From Alphaproteobacteria bacterium (lineage in GTDB: Bacteria; Pseudomonadota; Alphaproteobacteria; Rhodobacterales; Rhodobacteraceae): a stretch of DNA of 50,627 bases. Positions 22,433 through 32,257 of this stretch are shown here, piece by piece. Location of the stretch: positions 1 through 50,627 of the forward strand of contig QOQE01000013.1 in assembly GCA_003331935.1 (NCBI GenBank), in the 5' to 3' direction. Position 1 is the stretch's first letter, and each line of letters begins with the position of its first letter. Under the pieces are notes generated by a model, which worked only from the letters and a program-made list of their open reading frames with translations, was not told the origin of the DNA and ran no database searches. Made by a program: the position numbers and the translations under genes.

Positions 22433-25171
22433 ATGAGTATCCCAAGCAAATTCAATCCTAAGCAAGCAGAAAAAAAAATAAATGACCTTTGGGTAGAGGC
22501 CGGTGCTTTTAGATCGGGCAAAGATAGCGACAAAGGCAAACCACCATTCTCTATTATGATTCCTCCACCTAATGTCACAGGCAGCTTGCATATAGGTCAC
22601 GCATTTAACAATACGATCCAAGACATATTGGTAAGGTATCATAGGATGAATGGTTATGATGTTTTGTGGCAACCAGGCCAGGATCATGCAGGAATTGCAA
22701 CTCAAATGGTGGTTGAAAGAGAATTAGAGAAAAATAATAAAAACAGACAGGAAATGGGCCGAGAAAATTTTCTTGATGAAGTTTGGAGTTGGAAAGAAAA
22801 ATCTGGCAACACTATAATAGATCAACTTAAAAGGTTAGGTGCATCCTGTGACTGGAGTAGAAATAGGTTTACTATGGATCCTGATTTTCACAAGGCTGTT
22901 ATCAAAGTTTTTGTCGATTTTTATAAAAAAGGGTTAATTTACAAGGGTAAAAAATTAGTTAACTGGGATCCAAAATTTCAAAGTGCTATTTCTGATCTAG
23001 AAGTTGAGCAGATTGAGGTTAAAGGAAAAATATGGGAGTTAAAGTACTTTCTAGAACAGGGCACCTTCAAACTTGGAGTTGAAATCAATGAAAAAGGCGA
23101 GATAATTAAAGAAGAGCCTGTGGACCATGTCGTCATTGCAACTACGAGACCAGAGACACTACTCGGAGACACCGCTGTCATTGTTAACCCGAGTGATGAA
23201 CGATACAGAGATTTGATTGGAAAATCGGTTATTCTACCATTGGTCGGAAGAAAGATTCCGGTAATAGCTGATGATTACGCTGATCCTTCAAAAGGAACGG
23301 GTGCTGTAAAAATTACCCCTGCACACGACTTTAACGATTGGGAAGTTGGTGTGAGGCATAAGTTAAAAGTGATTAACATTTTCGATACTAGCGCAAACAT
23401 TGCAATAACAAATAATGAAGACTTTTTTGAAGGAATAAAACCGTCTGTGGATATTTTCCAATTAAATGGACTTGAAAGATTTGAAGCCAGAAAAAGAATT
23501 TTAGAAATACTTGATAAACAAGGTTTTCTTAAAGCAGAAAAAGAAGATACACACTTCGTTCCACACGGAGATAGATCAAAAGTTGTAGTTGAACCTTTTC
23601 TAACCACTCAGTGGTTTGTCGATTCCAAGAAAATTGTTCAGGAAGCTCTTGATGTTGTGAGAAAGAATGAAATAGAGATTATTCCTGAGCGCGATAAAAA
23701 AGTTTATTTTAATTGGCTAGAAAATATTGAGCCCTGGTGTATTTCCAGACAATTATGGTGGGGACACCAGATACCAGTTTGGTACGATAATAAAGGAAAT
23801 GAATATTGTGCAGAAACGTTCGAAGAGGCTAAAAAATTAGCTGGGCATAGTGATATTTATCAAGATCCTGATGTGCTTGATACTTGGTTTTCATCTGGTA
23901 TTTGGCCTATTGGAACACTAGGATGGCCTGAAAAAAATTACTTTATGGAGAGATACTACCCGACCAGTGTTTTGGTGACTGGTTTCGATATCATTTTTTT
24001 CTGGGTTGCACGAATGATAATGATGCAACTTGCAACAGTAAAGGAAATCCCTTTCAGAAAGGTTTATGTGCACGCTTTAGTAAGAGATGAAAACGGAAAA
24101 AAAATGTCAAAATCACTTGGTAATGTGCTTGATCCACTAGACCTAATTGATAAATATGGAGCTGACCCTCTTAGATTTACGTTAACGGCAATGGCGGTTA
24201 CAGGACGGGATTTAAAATTATCTGAATCAAGGATTGAGGGTTACAGAAATTTTATGACCAAGATTTGGAATGCAGCAAAATACTTAGAAATGAATGAATG
24301 CCAATTTGACAGTGAGTTTGATATTTCTGGCGTTAAATCACCACCAAATAAATGGATAATTGGCAAAACTTTAGGCACTTTGGAAGCGGTAAATCAAAGT
24401 TATATTAAGTTTCGGTTTAACGATACTGCCAATACACTTTATAACCATACATGGGGGGTTTTCTGTGATTGGTATATCGAGTTTTCAAAATCATTATTAA
24501 ATGACGAAAGCGAAGAAACTTCTCTGGAAACTAGAAAAACTCTAGCTTGGGCTTTTCAAGTGTGCTTAAAGATGCTTCATCCAATCATGCCATTTGTTAC
24601 CGAGGAGCTATGGGGGTATTTTAAAAAAGGTGAAGGGCTTCTATCTGCTAGTGATTGGCCTAAATTTAGTAACATTTCTATGGATGTAGACGAGATTAAG
24701 AACATAGAAAACGTTATATCCTTTATCGAAAATATCAGGTCTACCAAAGCCGATTTCAATTTAGTTTCTGGGGAAAAAACAGCGTTGTACGTGGTCGATT
24801 TGCAAGCAGAACAAAATGCCTATATCAAAAAAAATGAAAAAGTAATTTGCAGGCTAGCTAGGCTATCAGAAATAACGCAGGTACAAAAGAAACCAAAAAA
24901 TGTAGTAGTTATTCCGGGAGGAAAAGTGGAGGCATTTGTGGCTGTTCAGTCAAGTTTCGACATAGAGCTTGAGAAAGAGAAAGTAAAGACAGCACTAAAA
25001 AAATTAGAAATTGAAACGGTAAAATTATCAGAAAAGTTGAATAACAAAAATTTTAGAAAAAAGGCACCTGAAAAGATCATAGAGAAATTTGAAGCTGATC
25101 ATGAAGATCTCAAAGTACAACTAAATAAACAGAAAGTCTTGTTAGAAAGTTTGGAGCAATTAAACAATTGA
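22433..25171 (+). CDS. valS: Valyl-tRNA synthetase
   Basis: The 912-residue class I synthetase has the HIGH motif in PPPNVTGSLHIGHAFNNT (near residues 44-61), the editing (CP1) domain with HVVIATTRPETLLGDTAVI and GTGAVKITPAHDFNDWEVG, then VLDTWFSSGIWPIG and the KMSKS motif in GKKMSKSLGN. It ends with the anticodon-binding domain and a C-terminal coiled coil (about 840-912). It charges tRNA-Val and edits mischarged threonine. Length is slightly below the alphaproteobacterial average. It overlaps the next gene by four bases (TTGA). Confidence 0.97.
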   Translation: MSIPSKFNPKQAEKKINDLWVEAGAFRSGKDSDKGKPPFSIMIPPPNVTGSLHIGHAFNNTIQDILVRYHRMNGYDVLWQPGQDHAGIATQMVVERELEKNNKNRQEMGRENFLDEVWSWKEKSGNTIIDQLKRLGASCDWSRNRFTMDPDFHKAVIKVFVDFYKKGLIYKGKKLVNWDPKFQSAISDLEVEQIEVKGKIWELKYFLEQGTFKLGVEINEKGEIIKEEPVDHVVIATTRPETLLGDTAVIVNPSDERYRDLIGKSVILPLVGRKIPVIADDYADPSKGTGAVKITPAHDFNDWEVGVRHKLKVINIFDTSANIAITNNEDFFEGIKPSVDIFQLNGLERFEARKRILEILDKQGFLKAEKEDTHFVPHGDRSKVVVEPFLTTQWFVDSKKIVQEALDVVRKNEIEIIPERDKKVYFNWLENIEPWCISRQLWWGHQIPVWYDNKGNEYCAETFEEAKKLAGHSDIYQDPDVLDTWFSSGIWPIGTLGWPEKNYFMERYYPTSVLVTGFDIIFFWVARMIMMQLATVKEIPFRKVYVHALVRDENGKKMSKSLGNVLDPLDLIDKYGADPLRFTLTAMAVTGRDLKLSESRIEGYRNFMTKIWNAAKYLEMNECQFDSEFDISGVKSPPNKWIIGKTLGTLEAVNQSYIKFRFNDTANTLYNHTWGVFCDWYIEFSKSLLNDESEETSLETRKTLAWAFQVCLKMLHPIMPFVTEELWGYFKKGEGLLSASDWPKFSNISMDVDEIKNIENVISFIENIRSTKADFNLVSGEKTALYVVDLQAEQNAYIKKNEKVICRLARLSEITQVQKKPKNVVVIPGGKVEAFVAVQSSFDIELEKEKVKTALKKLEIETVKLSEKLNNKNFRKKAPEKIIEKFEADHEDLKVQLNKQKVLLESLEQLNN

Positions 25172-26265
25172 AGCTTAGTTTTACCAAAATAGCTTATGAC
25201 TTGCCAGAAACTGTTCCATTTGTAGGACCTGAAAGTCAAGAGAGAGAAAACTCCTTCAGTTTTTATGCAAGATTGGGAGCAAATGAGAGTGTATTCGGGC
25301 CTTCGAAGATGGTTATCGATGCGATCAAAGCTCAAGCAGACGAAGTTTGGCAATATGGAGATCCCGAAAGTTTTGATCTGGTTCAAAAGCTATCAGAATT
25401 TTATAGTCTACCACGAGATAACTTTATTATAGGAGAGGGTATCGATGGACTTTTGGGGAACCTAGTAAGACTTTTCATTGAGCCAGGCGATGAGGTTGTT
25501 TCATCACTTGGAGCTTACCCCACTTTCAAATACCATGTAGATGGTTTTGGTGGTAAGATGTCTTTTGTTCCTTATAGAAACTATTTCGAGGATCTAGATG
25601 CCTTATTGATTGCAGCTAAAAAGAGAAAGGCAAAAATTTTGTATTTGTCTAATCCAGATAATCCAATGGGAACTTTTCATCCCAAGAATCATATGGAAGA
25701 TTTCATCAATAAAATTCCTGATGATACGATATTATGCCTAGATGAAGCGTATGCAGATTTCGTTGATAAAAATGAATTAGCATCAATCGATTTGGAAAAG
25801 AAAAATGTAATAAGATTTAGAACTTTTTCCAAAGCCTATGGGTTGGCTGGCTTGAGGGTTGGTTACGGAATTGGAAATAAAAAAATGGTTAAAGCTTTTA
25901 ATAAAGTAAGAAACCATTTTGGAGTAAATAAACTTGGTCAAATCGCTGCTAAAGTGGCATTGGAGGATAAAGATCATTTAAAGGCTGTTTTGAAAAAAGT
26001 TGATCAATCAAAAAAAGATATTGCCGCGGTATTTCAGAGGTTTGGCTTTACCTCATTATCGTCTCGAACAAACTTTGTACCTGTAAACAGTGGTGGGGAT
26101 GGTAAATTCGCAGCCAAGTTAATGAGAAGTTTAATCCAAGAAAAAATCTTTGTACGTATGCCAAGCGTTAGTCCATTAAATTCTTTTTTAAGAATCACGG
26201 CAGGTACAAGTGATGATTTGACAGTTTTGGATAATGCTTTGAATAAAATAATTAAAAAGATTTAA
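25168..26265 (+). CDS. HisC-like PLP-dependent aminotransferase
   Basis: A 365-residue fold-type I aminotransferase of the histidinol-phosphate aminotransferase group. The substrate motif LGANESVFGPS (about 34-44), YGDPESFDLVQKL, LSNPDNPMGTFH, LDEAYADFVD and the PLP-lysine motif TFSKAYGLAGLRVGYG are all intact. True HisC cannot be told from related aromatic aminotransferases by eye; the placement outside a histidine operon favours a broad-specificity or unassigned member. The start is TTG, overlapping the valS stop. The gene ends head-on with sgaA, overlapping by four bases. Confidence 0.88.
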   Translation: MKLSFTKIAYDLPETVPFVGPESQERENSFSFYARLGANESVFGPSKMVIDAIKAQADEVWQYGDPESFDLVQKLSEFYSLPRDNFIIGEGIDGLLGNLVRLFIEPGDEVVSSLGAYPTFKYHVDGFGGKMSFVPYRNYFEDLDALLIAAKKRKAKILYLSNPDNPMGTFHPKNHMEDFINKIPDDTILCLDEAYADFVDKNELASIDLEKKNVIRFRTFSKAYGLAGLRVGYGIGNKKMVKAFNKVRNHFGVNKLGQIAAKVALEDKDHLKAVLKKVDQSKKDIAAVFQRFGFTSLSSRTNFVPVNSGGDGKFAAKLMRSLIQEKIFVRMPSVSPLNSFLRITAGTSDDLTVLDNALNKIIKKI

Positions 26266-27473
26266 GTCTCTTCATTTATAGAGTTTGCCAAATAATCAAT
26301 AGCATTATCTAAACCACCCTTTTTGAAGGGAATATTTGTGGCGATCAGCCCCATCTCCAAAGAAGCTAGTACCCCGAGAAGCATATGTGGGTTAAGATGC
26401 CCCATATGCGCTATCCTGAATGCAGAATTACCGTCATGATACTCCGGGCCTTCAAACCCCAGCCCAATGCCTAATTCAACGCCAGTATTTCTTTCAATCC
26501 AGTTTTTGAATGGAAGGAGATCAAAGTTTTTTGCAACAAGTGTTGTTACCGCATGAGATCTATTTGTTTTATTGGTAACATTAAACTTCAAAACCCCTTC
26601 TTTGCTCCAAATATCAACAGCTTTCCAAACTGTATTCGCTAATATTTCATGCCTTTTAATGACGTTATCTTTACCTTCCTCATTGATAATTTCCAGTGCT
26701 GCCTTTTGTGCAAAAAGTAGGTGTGTTGGAGCGGTTCCAAAATAAATCTCATAAAAGTTTGTTGGATCAAGTCGAGGACCCCAATCCCAGTAGGCAGACC
26801 TCTTAGATACTTTTTTCGCATGAATCTCAGCTCTTTCTCCGATTATTAGGTATCCTAAACCAGGAGGAGTCATTAGGCCTTTTTGTGACGCTGTTAAAAG
26901 CAGATCAACACCCCATTCATCCATTCTCATATCATCACATCCGAAACAAGCAATACTGTCTACCAATAAAAGTGCTGGATGATTAAAGCTCTGTTTTAAT
27001 TTGTTTATTTCATTGATACTGAGAAGCATTGAAGAAGCCGTATCGGTTTGAACAACCAAAATACCTTTGATCTTTTTATCTTTGTCTTCAGCAAGAACTT
27101 TTTCGAGATCATCCATCTCGAAAGTTCTATCCATTCCATATTCTAAATGAACCACGTCTATTCCAAGCTTCGAAGCAATATTACCCCAGTGCTTTCCAAA
27201 TACTCCATTTGAAATAGCTATGATTTTATCATTTGCATTAAACAAGTTCGCTAAAGCGGCCTCCCAAACGCCGTGACCATTGGATATGTATAGAGCCACT
27301 CTGCCTTTGGTATCAGCCAATTTAGCAATATCTGATAATATGCTCATTGTAATCTCTTCAAGTTCGCCTCCATAAATATTCGGGGCTGGCCTTTGCATAG
27401 CTTGAAGTACTTTCTCAGGTATAATTGACGGTCCTGGAAGAGCTCTATGTATACGTCCGTTTGAAAAATTCAT
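26262..27473 (-). CDS. Serine-glyoxylate/alanine-glyoxylate aminotransferase
   Basis: A 403-residue class V PLP aminotransferase: N-terminal ALPGPSIIPEKVLQAM, YISNGHGVWEAALANLF, VDSIACFGCDDMRMDEW, PLP-lysine motif LLTASQKGLMTPPGLGYL, and the end RIAHMGHLNPHMLLG. It converts serine and glyoxylate to hydroxypyruvate and glycine in the serine cycle and in glyoxylate detoxification. Overall similarity favours the serine-glyoxylate (SgaA) type. No other serine-cycle genes are in the window, so its metabolic setting is open. It is preceded by a 122-base intergenic region shared with a divergent gene. Confidence 0.9.
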   Translation of the reverse strand: MNFSNGRIHRALPGPSIIPEKVLQAMQRPAPNIYGGELEEITMSILSDIAKLADTKGRVALYISNGHGVWEAALANLFNANDKIIAISNGVFGKHWGNIASKLGIDVVHLEYGMDRTFEMDDLEKVLAEDKDKKIKGILVVQTDTASSMLLSINEINKLKQSFNHPALLLVDSIACFGCDDMRMDEWGVDLLLTASQKGLMTPPGLGYLIIGERAEIHAKKVSKRSAYWDWGPRLDPTNFYEIYFGTAPTHLLFAQKAALEIINEEGKDNVIKRHEILANTVWKAVDIWSKEGVLKFNVTNKTNRSHAVTTLVAKNFDLLPFKNWIERNTGVELGIGLGFEGPEYHDGNSAFRIAHMGHLNPHMLLGVLASLEMGLIATNIPFKKGGLDNAIDYLANSINEET

Positions 27474-27595
27474 TATAACTTCACCGATTTGCTTAACTAA
27501 TGTAATCTATAAACAAAAGTTAAAGCAAGTTGCAATCAAAAAGTCTTGCTGGTTTGGTAGTGATGTAATACTACTCTCGGAAAAGGAGGGACATC

Positions 27596-28300
27596 TTGTT
27601 TAACTTAAAGCAAAAGTTTGAAAAGTTTGATGAAAATTGGAGAGCTGATTTAGCAAAATCTTTTTCCTCTTCTAACAAAAAATCTGCTGAAAAACATGCT
27701 TTCTGGATCGATCATGAATTTCTTAGAGTCCTGTATCATAACAATTTTCAAATAGCCCCAGGAGTGTTTAGATCTAATCAGCCTTCTGAGAAGCGCATTT
27801 TGGAATGGCAGAAAGAAAAAGGGATTCAAACTATAATTAATTTTAGAGGTGAGTCCAATCAAGGAGCTTTTTTAATTGAGGAAAATATGTGTAAAGAAAT
27901 TGGAGTTAAACTGATCAATATAAAATTGTACTCATCAAAATTGCCAGAAAAGGAAAAAATTTTTGAAATAAATGAGGTTTTTAAGAGCATAAAAAAACCT
28001 TTTTTAATGCACTGTAAGTCAGGGTCAGATCGAGCAGGTTTAGGTTCAGCTCTGTACTTCTTGTTGGTTTTAAATGCACCTATCGAGGTTGCTCAAAGGC
28101 AACTATCCTTTAAGTTTTTACACCTGGGTGGCTGGACTGCAGGAATTTTAGATTTCATGCTAATGGAATATCGTCATGCTTTCGAAAAACAAAGGATAAA
28201 ATTTTTAGAGTGGGTGGAAAAAAGCTACCATAGAGAAGAGATGACACAAAGATACATCGATTTTCGAAGAAACTCGCATTGGTTCAAAATTCCAAGATAA
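27596..28300 (+). CDS. Tyrosine/dual-specificity phosphatase-like protein
   Basis: A 234-residue protein with the cysteine phosphatase signature HCKSGSDRAG (HCx5R, Cys140 and Arg146), preceded by the DSP-like APGVFRSNQPSEKRILEW and TIINFRGESN. It is thus an active-site-complete member of the dual-specificity/PTP superfamily; bacterial relatives act on phosphoproteins, phospholipids or sugar phosphates. The start is TTG, five bases after GGAGGG. It lies seven bases before an ABC exporter gene and probably forms an operon with it. In alphaproteobacteria such pairs may belong to lipid or envelope metabolism, which is inference. Confidence 0.85.
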   Translation: MFNLKQKFEKFDENWRADLAKSFSSSNKKSAEKHAFWIDHEFLRVLYHNNFQIAPGVFRSNQPSEKRILEWQKEKGIQTIINFRGESNQGAFLIEENMCKEIGVKLINIKLYSSKLPEKEKIFEINEVFKSIKKPFLMHCKSGSDRAGLGSALYFLLVLNAPIEVAQRQLSFKFLHLGGWTAGILDFMLMEYRHAFEKQRIKFLEWVEKSYHREEMTQRYIDFRRNSHWFKIPR

Positions 28301-28307
28301 ATAAAAT

Positions 28308-30065
28308 ATGAATATTCAAGATGACAAAAAGCCTCTTTTTAAATGGTTCTGGAATTCATATGTTAGGGCGCATGTTGGGGTACTCTTTATAGCATTAATT
28401 TTCATGTCAATAGAGGGCTCGATGCTAGGTGTCCTTTCTTACTCTATAAAGTTCTTGTTTGATAATGTCTTAGTTTCTAATGATACATCCAGTATACTCT
28501 TTGTCGCGGTATTGATTTTCTCTATTTTCTCAATGAGGGCAATAGCAGGTTTTATTCATAGGCTTATGACAGTAAATGTTTGCCAAAAAATCATAAAAAT
28601 ACTTCAGGACAGAATGGTGGGACATCTCTTAAATATGGATGTAGGGTTCCATCAAAAAAACTCACCGGGTAGCCTAATGGATAGAGTAAGAGCTGATAGT
28701 AAAGCCTTATCGGAATCAGTTAGTGAAGTATTTATGACTGTTGGAAGGGACGGGTTTTCATTAATTTCTTTGATTGCTGTTGTTTTTTTTATTGATTGGA
28801 AATGGTCATTGATAGCCTTCCTAGGAATTCCATTTTTAGTAATGCCAATTTTACTTCTCCAAGGCCTAGTAAGATCCAGAGCTGGAGAAAACAGAGACTT
28901 TGAGTCAAAAGCTAATGTTCGTTTAGATGAAATATTCCATGGAATAACAGACATCAAACTCAACAAAGCTGAAAAAAGTGAGCGCAACAAATTTTTTGAT
29001 ATCCTTCAGGTTACCCATAAGGTCAGACTTCGACTTGAGGCTGGAATGGCCGGTATCCCTGCAATGATCGACATAATAGCAGCGATTGGTTTTTTGGCTG
29101 TGATGATTTTTGGTGCTATCGATATCACATCAGGATCTAAGACCATTGGAGAATTTATGAGTTTTTTTACGGCCATGGCGTTAATATTTGAGCCTTTGAG
29201 AAGATTAAGTAATGTCTCAGGAAATATTCAAGTTGCGATGGCGAGCTTAGAACGAGTATTTAAGATTTTTGAGGAAAAGCCATCGATAGTTTTTTCAAAT
29301 TTGTCCAGAAACGAAAACGAGTTTGATAAGGTGGGGCTAGAGTTTGAGAGTGTTTATTTTTCCTATGCAGAAAAAAAAATTGTAGAAAATATCAATTTTG
29401 AAATTGAAGAGGGAACGTCAAATGCAATTGTTGGCTACTCGGGAAGTGGAAAAACGACCTTATTCAATCTGATTACAAGGCTGATTGACCCCATTACCGG
29501 ACACATAAGAATTAATGGAGTGGATCTTACTGATATTAGCTTGAAAGAACTGCGTTCTCTCATTTCAGTTGTGCGCCAAGATGGGATGATGTTCGATGAA
29601 ACAATACTTGAAAATATTAGATTTGGGAAACCAATGGCCTCTGATTTAGAAATCAGAAAGGCAGCCAAGATGGCTTATGTTGACGAATTTAGTAATGAAT
29701 TAAAGGATGGTCTTAACACTGTCGTTGGTCCAAGGGGCTCTACCCTTTCAGGAGGGCAACGTCAACGAATATCTATAGCTCGCGCATTTCTAAGAAATAG
29801 TCCACTTTTACTTTTGGATGAACCAACCTCAGCATTAGACAGTCAGTCAGAGAAATTGATACAGAAATCGTTAAGCGAACTTTCAAAAAAGTCCACTACA
29901 ATAACAATTGCGCATAGATTGTCTACGATAGTGGATAGCGACAAGGTATTGGTTCTAGATAATGGAAAAATAGTTGGACAGGGTAAGCACGACAGCTTAG
30001 TGAAAGAGAGCAAGCTTTATTCTAATTTGTTTAAATCACAAGTAGAGAAGAAAAATGATGAGTGA
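28308..30065 (+). CDS. MsbA-type ABC exporter (fused membrane and ATPase domains)
   Basis: A 585-residue half-transporter. The N-terminal membrane domain (about 1-320) has six helices and the MsbA-like HQKNSPGSLMDRVRADS loop. The ATPase domain has Walker A GYSGSGKT (376-383), signature LSGGQ (480-484), Walker B LLLLDEPTSALD (Asp504, Glu505) and the His-switch in IAHRLS. It acts as a homodimer, or as a heterodimer with another half. The substrate is unknown; lipids or lipid-linked precursors are usual for this type. It overlaps the ygfZ-like gene by 11 bases. Confidence 0.94.
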   Translation: MNIQDDKKPLFKWFWNSYVRAHVGVLFIALIFMSIEGSMLGVLSYSIKFLFDNVLVSNDTSSILFVAVLIFSIFSMRAIAGFIHRLMTVNVCQKIIKILQDRMVGHLLNMDVGFHQKNSPGSLMDRVRADSKALSESVSEVFMTVGRDGFSLISLIAVVFFIDWKWSLIAFLGIPFLVMPILLLQGLVRSRAGENRDFESKANVRLDEIFHGITDIKLNKAEKSERNKFFDILQVTHKVRLRLEAGMAGIPAMIDIIAAIGFLAVMIFGAIDITSGSKTIGEFMSFFTAMALIFEPLRRLSNVSGNIQVAMASLERVFKIFEEKPSIVFSNLSRNENEFDKVGLEFESVYFSYAEKKIVENINFEIEEGTSNAIVGYSGSGKTTLFNLITRLIDPITGHIRINGVDLTDISLKELRSLISVVRQDGMMFDETILENIRFGKPMASDLEIRKAAKMAYVDEFSNELKDGLNTVVGPRGSTLSGGQRQRISIARAFLRNSPLLLLDEPTSALDSQSEKLIQKSLSELSKKSTTITIAHRLSTIVDSDKVLVLDNGKIVGQGKHDSLVKESKLYSNLFKSQVEKKNDE

Positions 30066-30858
30066 CACTATTGAGTATAATTTTTGTTTTGTTGACAAAA
30101 ATAGAGCTATTTTAATCTTAGAAGGAAAGGATAAACTTGATTTTCTTCAGGCACTTACAACCAACAATATCGAGAACATACCAAAAGAGGATATGGTCTA
30201 CACTGCTATTTTATCCCCTCAAGGTAAATATCTATATGATTTCTTTGTTTTTTCTTTGAGCGACAATGAAATTTTTATCGATATTCATAAATCAAGAGCT
30301 AGTGCTATCAAAAAATTCTTGGAGTTTTATAAGTTAAACTCTGACGTATTTATCTCTGATAGAAGATGCCAGATTGTAATAAGTTCTAAAAAAGAAAAAA
30401 TGTATTCTTTTGCTGACCCAAGAGCAAAGACTATGGGTTGGCGCTGCTATAATTTTAAAAAGGAATTGAAAATACCGGATCAAGGTTTTGATGACTTTCA
30501 GATCAATCGCCTAAAAAACGTGGTGCCAGAAACAGGAGTAGAGTTGATACCTGAAAAATCATATATATTGGAGCTGAACTTTGAAAAATTACAAGGGGTA
30601 GATTTTAAAAAAGGGTGCTACATAGGCCAAGAAGTTACAGCACGAATGAAGCACAAGGCAACTTTAAAAAACAGACTATACTGTGGATACATACAAAGAA
30701 GTCCTAAAAATGCGGATGATAGAAAGGTTTATTCCAACGACAAAGCCGTTGGAGATGTACATAGTATTTTCAATAATTACTGTTTAATAAAAATAAAGGA
30801 AGACTTTAAAGATGCCGAATTAACCGTGTTTGGAGAACCAGTAACTTTACTGAACTGA
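30055..30858 (+). CDS. ygfZ: YgfZ/GcvT-like folate-binding iron-sulfur assembly protein
   Basis: A 267-residue protein of the YgfZ/IBA57 family, which uses tetrahydrofolate and helps maintain iron-sulfur clusters of radical SAM and other enzymes. The family signature KGCYIGQEVTAR is complete, with Cys188. N-terminal LEGKDKLDFLQALTTNNIEN and the ILSPQGKYLYDFFVF segment are typical. The start could be ATG 30055 or the adjacent ATG 30058. It is coupled to the ABC exporter and converges with the inositol monophosphatase gene, overlapping by 12 bases. Confidence 0.93.
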   Translation: MMSDTIEYNFCFVDKNRAILILEGKDKLDFLQALTTNNIENIPKEDMVYTAILSPQGKYLYDFFVFSLSDNEIFIDIHKSRASAIKKFLEFYKLNSDVFISDRRCQIVISSKKEKMYSFADPRAKTMGWRCYNFKKELKIPDQGFDDFQINRLKNVVPETGVELIPEKSYILELNFEKLQGVDFKKGCYIGQEVTARMKHKATLKNRLYCGYIQRSPKNADDRKVYSNDKAVGDVHSIFNNYCLIKIKEDFKDAELTVFGEPVTLLN

Positions 30859-31650
30859 TGACCTAATGATTTTGGAAAACTTCTTAAAAACTTCTTCCTG
30901 ATTGTTTGAACAGATAACATTACCCGTTTTTATTGGATTTAGATTTTCTTCTATGCTTTCTAAAATCCCTCCTGCTTCTTTTACGATTAATATCCCTGAA
31001 GCGATATCCCAAGGAGCTAAATTTTGTTCCCAAAAGCCATCAAAACGGCCAGCCGCAACATAAGCCAAATCTAGTGAGGCTGCACCATTTCTTCTTATCC
31101 CTGCACAACCAGGTACAAGATTACCAATTGATGTAAGAGAATTTTCTAAGTAATCACTTTCACCGAAAGGAATTCCTGTGGCAAATAACATTTCCTGGAA
31201 GGAAGTTCTATTAGATACTCTTAATCTTTGTTCATTCAACCAAGAGCCACCACCTTTCTGAGCGGAAAACAACTCATCTTTGATAGGATCGTAAATTATT
31301 CCTGCTACAATTTCTTGTTTGTGCTCGAGAGCAATAGAAATCGCCCAATGAGGAATTCCGTGTAAAAAATTGGTTGTTCCATCCAATGGATCTACTAACC
31401 ATCTTCTCGTGGGGTCCTCTCCTTGTATTTCATCACTCTCTTCTGCACACCAGCCGTAACTTGCTCGTGCCGACATTAATTCCTCTTTGATGATTTTTTC
31501 CGCCCTCAAATCGGCCTTGGATACGAAATCACCTGCCTTCTTCGATACAACCTGAAGTTTTTCTATTTCGTTAAAATCTCTGATAAGTGATCTAGATGCT
31601 TTCCTAGCAGCTTTGATCATAATGTTTAAGTTAGCGGTATTGTTATGCAT
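30847..31650 (-). CDS. Inositol monophosphatase family protein (SuhB-like)
   Basis: A 267-residue phosphatase with the metal-binding motifs EESD (about 70-73), WLVDPLDGTTNFLHG (about 84-98) and NLAPWDIASGILIVKEAGG. It hydrolyses inositol-1-phosphate or related substrates and may also act like SuhB in transcription. The gene is downstream of efp on the same strand, 19 bases apart, a pairing common in alphaproteobacteria. AAAGG precedes the ATG. Substrate specificity cannot be read from sequence. Confidence 0.93.
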   Translation of the reverse strand: MHNNTANLNIMIKAARKASRSLIRDFNEIEKLQVVSKKAGDFVSKADLRAEKIIKEELMSARASYGWCAEESDEIQGEDPTRRWLVDPLDGTTNFLHGIPHWAISIALEHKQEIVAGIIYDPIKDELFSAQKGGGSWLNEQRLRVSNRTSFQEMLFATGIPFGESDYLENSLTSIGNLVPGCAGIRRNGAASLDLAYVAAGRFDGFWEQNLAPWDIASGILIVKEAGGILESIEENLNPIKTGNVICSNNQEEVFKKFSKIIRSSVQ

Positions 31651-31669
31651 AAGAAACCTTTAGGTGCAC

Positions 31670-32233
31670 CTAAGATCTCTCAAGATATTCACATGTTTCC
31701 GTAGAAACAATTATTACTTCTCCTTGAGCAATAAATTGTGGAACCATAATACGTAGACCGTTGTCTAAAATTGCCGGTTTTGAGCTATTCGCGGCAGTTT
31801 GTCCTTTTATCGTAGGTTCTGTTTCCTTTACCACACAAGATAATTTTTCAGGCAGTGAAACATTTAAAGCTTCATTTTCAAAAAACTCAATTTGTACCGA
31901 TATCCCCTCAGTGAGAAAATTAGTGATAATATTTAGAAACTCTTCTTTTATGGTGATTTGTTCAAAGGTAACATTATCCATAAAGATATAGTCTTCGTCG
32001 CTTTTATATAGAAACTGATGGTCTTTTTGCTCGAGTCTTACTCTTTCAACTTTATCAGCTGACCTGAAGCGCTCATTTAGTTTTGAGTTTGTTCTAATGT
32101 TTTTTAGTTCTACTTGAGCAAAAGCCCCACCTTTCCCAGGCTTTACGTGAGAGGTTTTTACAGCAATCCACAGCCCATTCTTGTGCTCAATAACATTCCC
32201 TTTTCTAATTTCATTTCCGTTTATCTTTACCAT
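31670..32233 (-). CDS. efp: Translation elongation factor P
   Basis: The 187-residue EF-P rescues ribosomes stalled at proline stretches. It has the three beta-domain layout: KOW-like N-terminal domain with HVKPGKGGAFAQVELKN, the middle OB domain, and the C-terminal end with GLRIMVPQFIAQGEVIIVST. Lys34 at the tip of the PGKGGAF loop is the residue modified by EpmA-type enzymes in other bacteria. ATG 32233 is chosen; the longer in-frame ATG at 32284 runs into the tRNA-His gene. The efp-suhB-like order is usual in alphaproteobacteria. Confidence 0.96.
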   Translation of the reverse strand: MVKINGNEIRKGNVIEHKNGLWIAVKTSHVKPGKGGAFAQVELKNIRTNSKLNERFRSADKVERVRLEQKDHQFLYKSDEDYIFMDNVTFEQITIKEEFLNIITNFLTEGISVQIEFFENEALNVSLPEKLSCVVKETEPTIKGQTAANSSKPAILDNGLRIMVPQFIAQGEVIIVSTETCEYLERS

Positions 32234-32257
32234 GCGCTGTTCTTTTATTTTCGAGGT

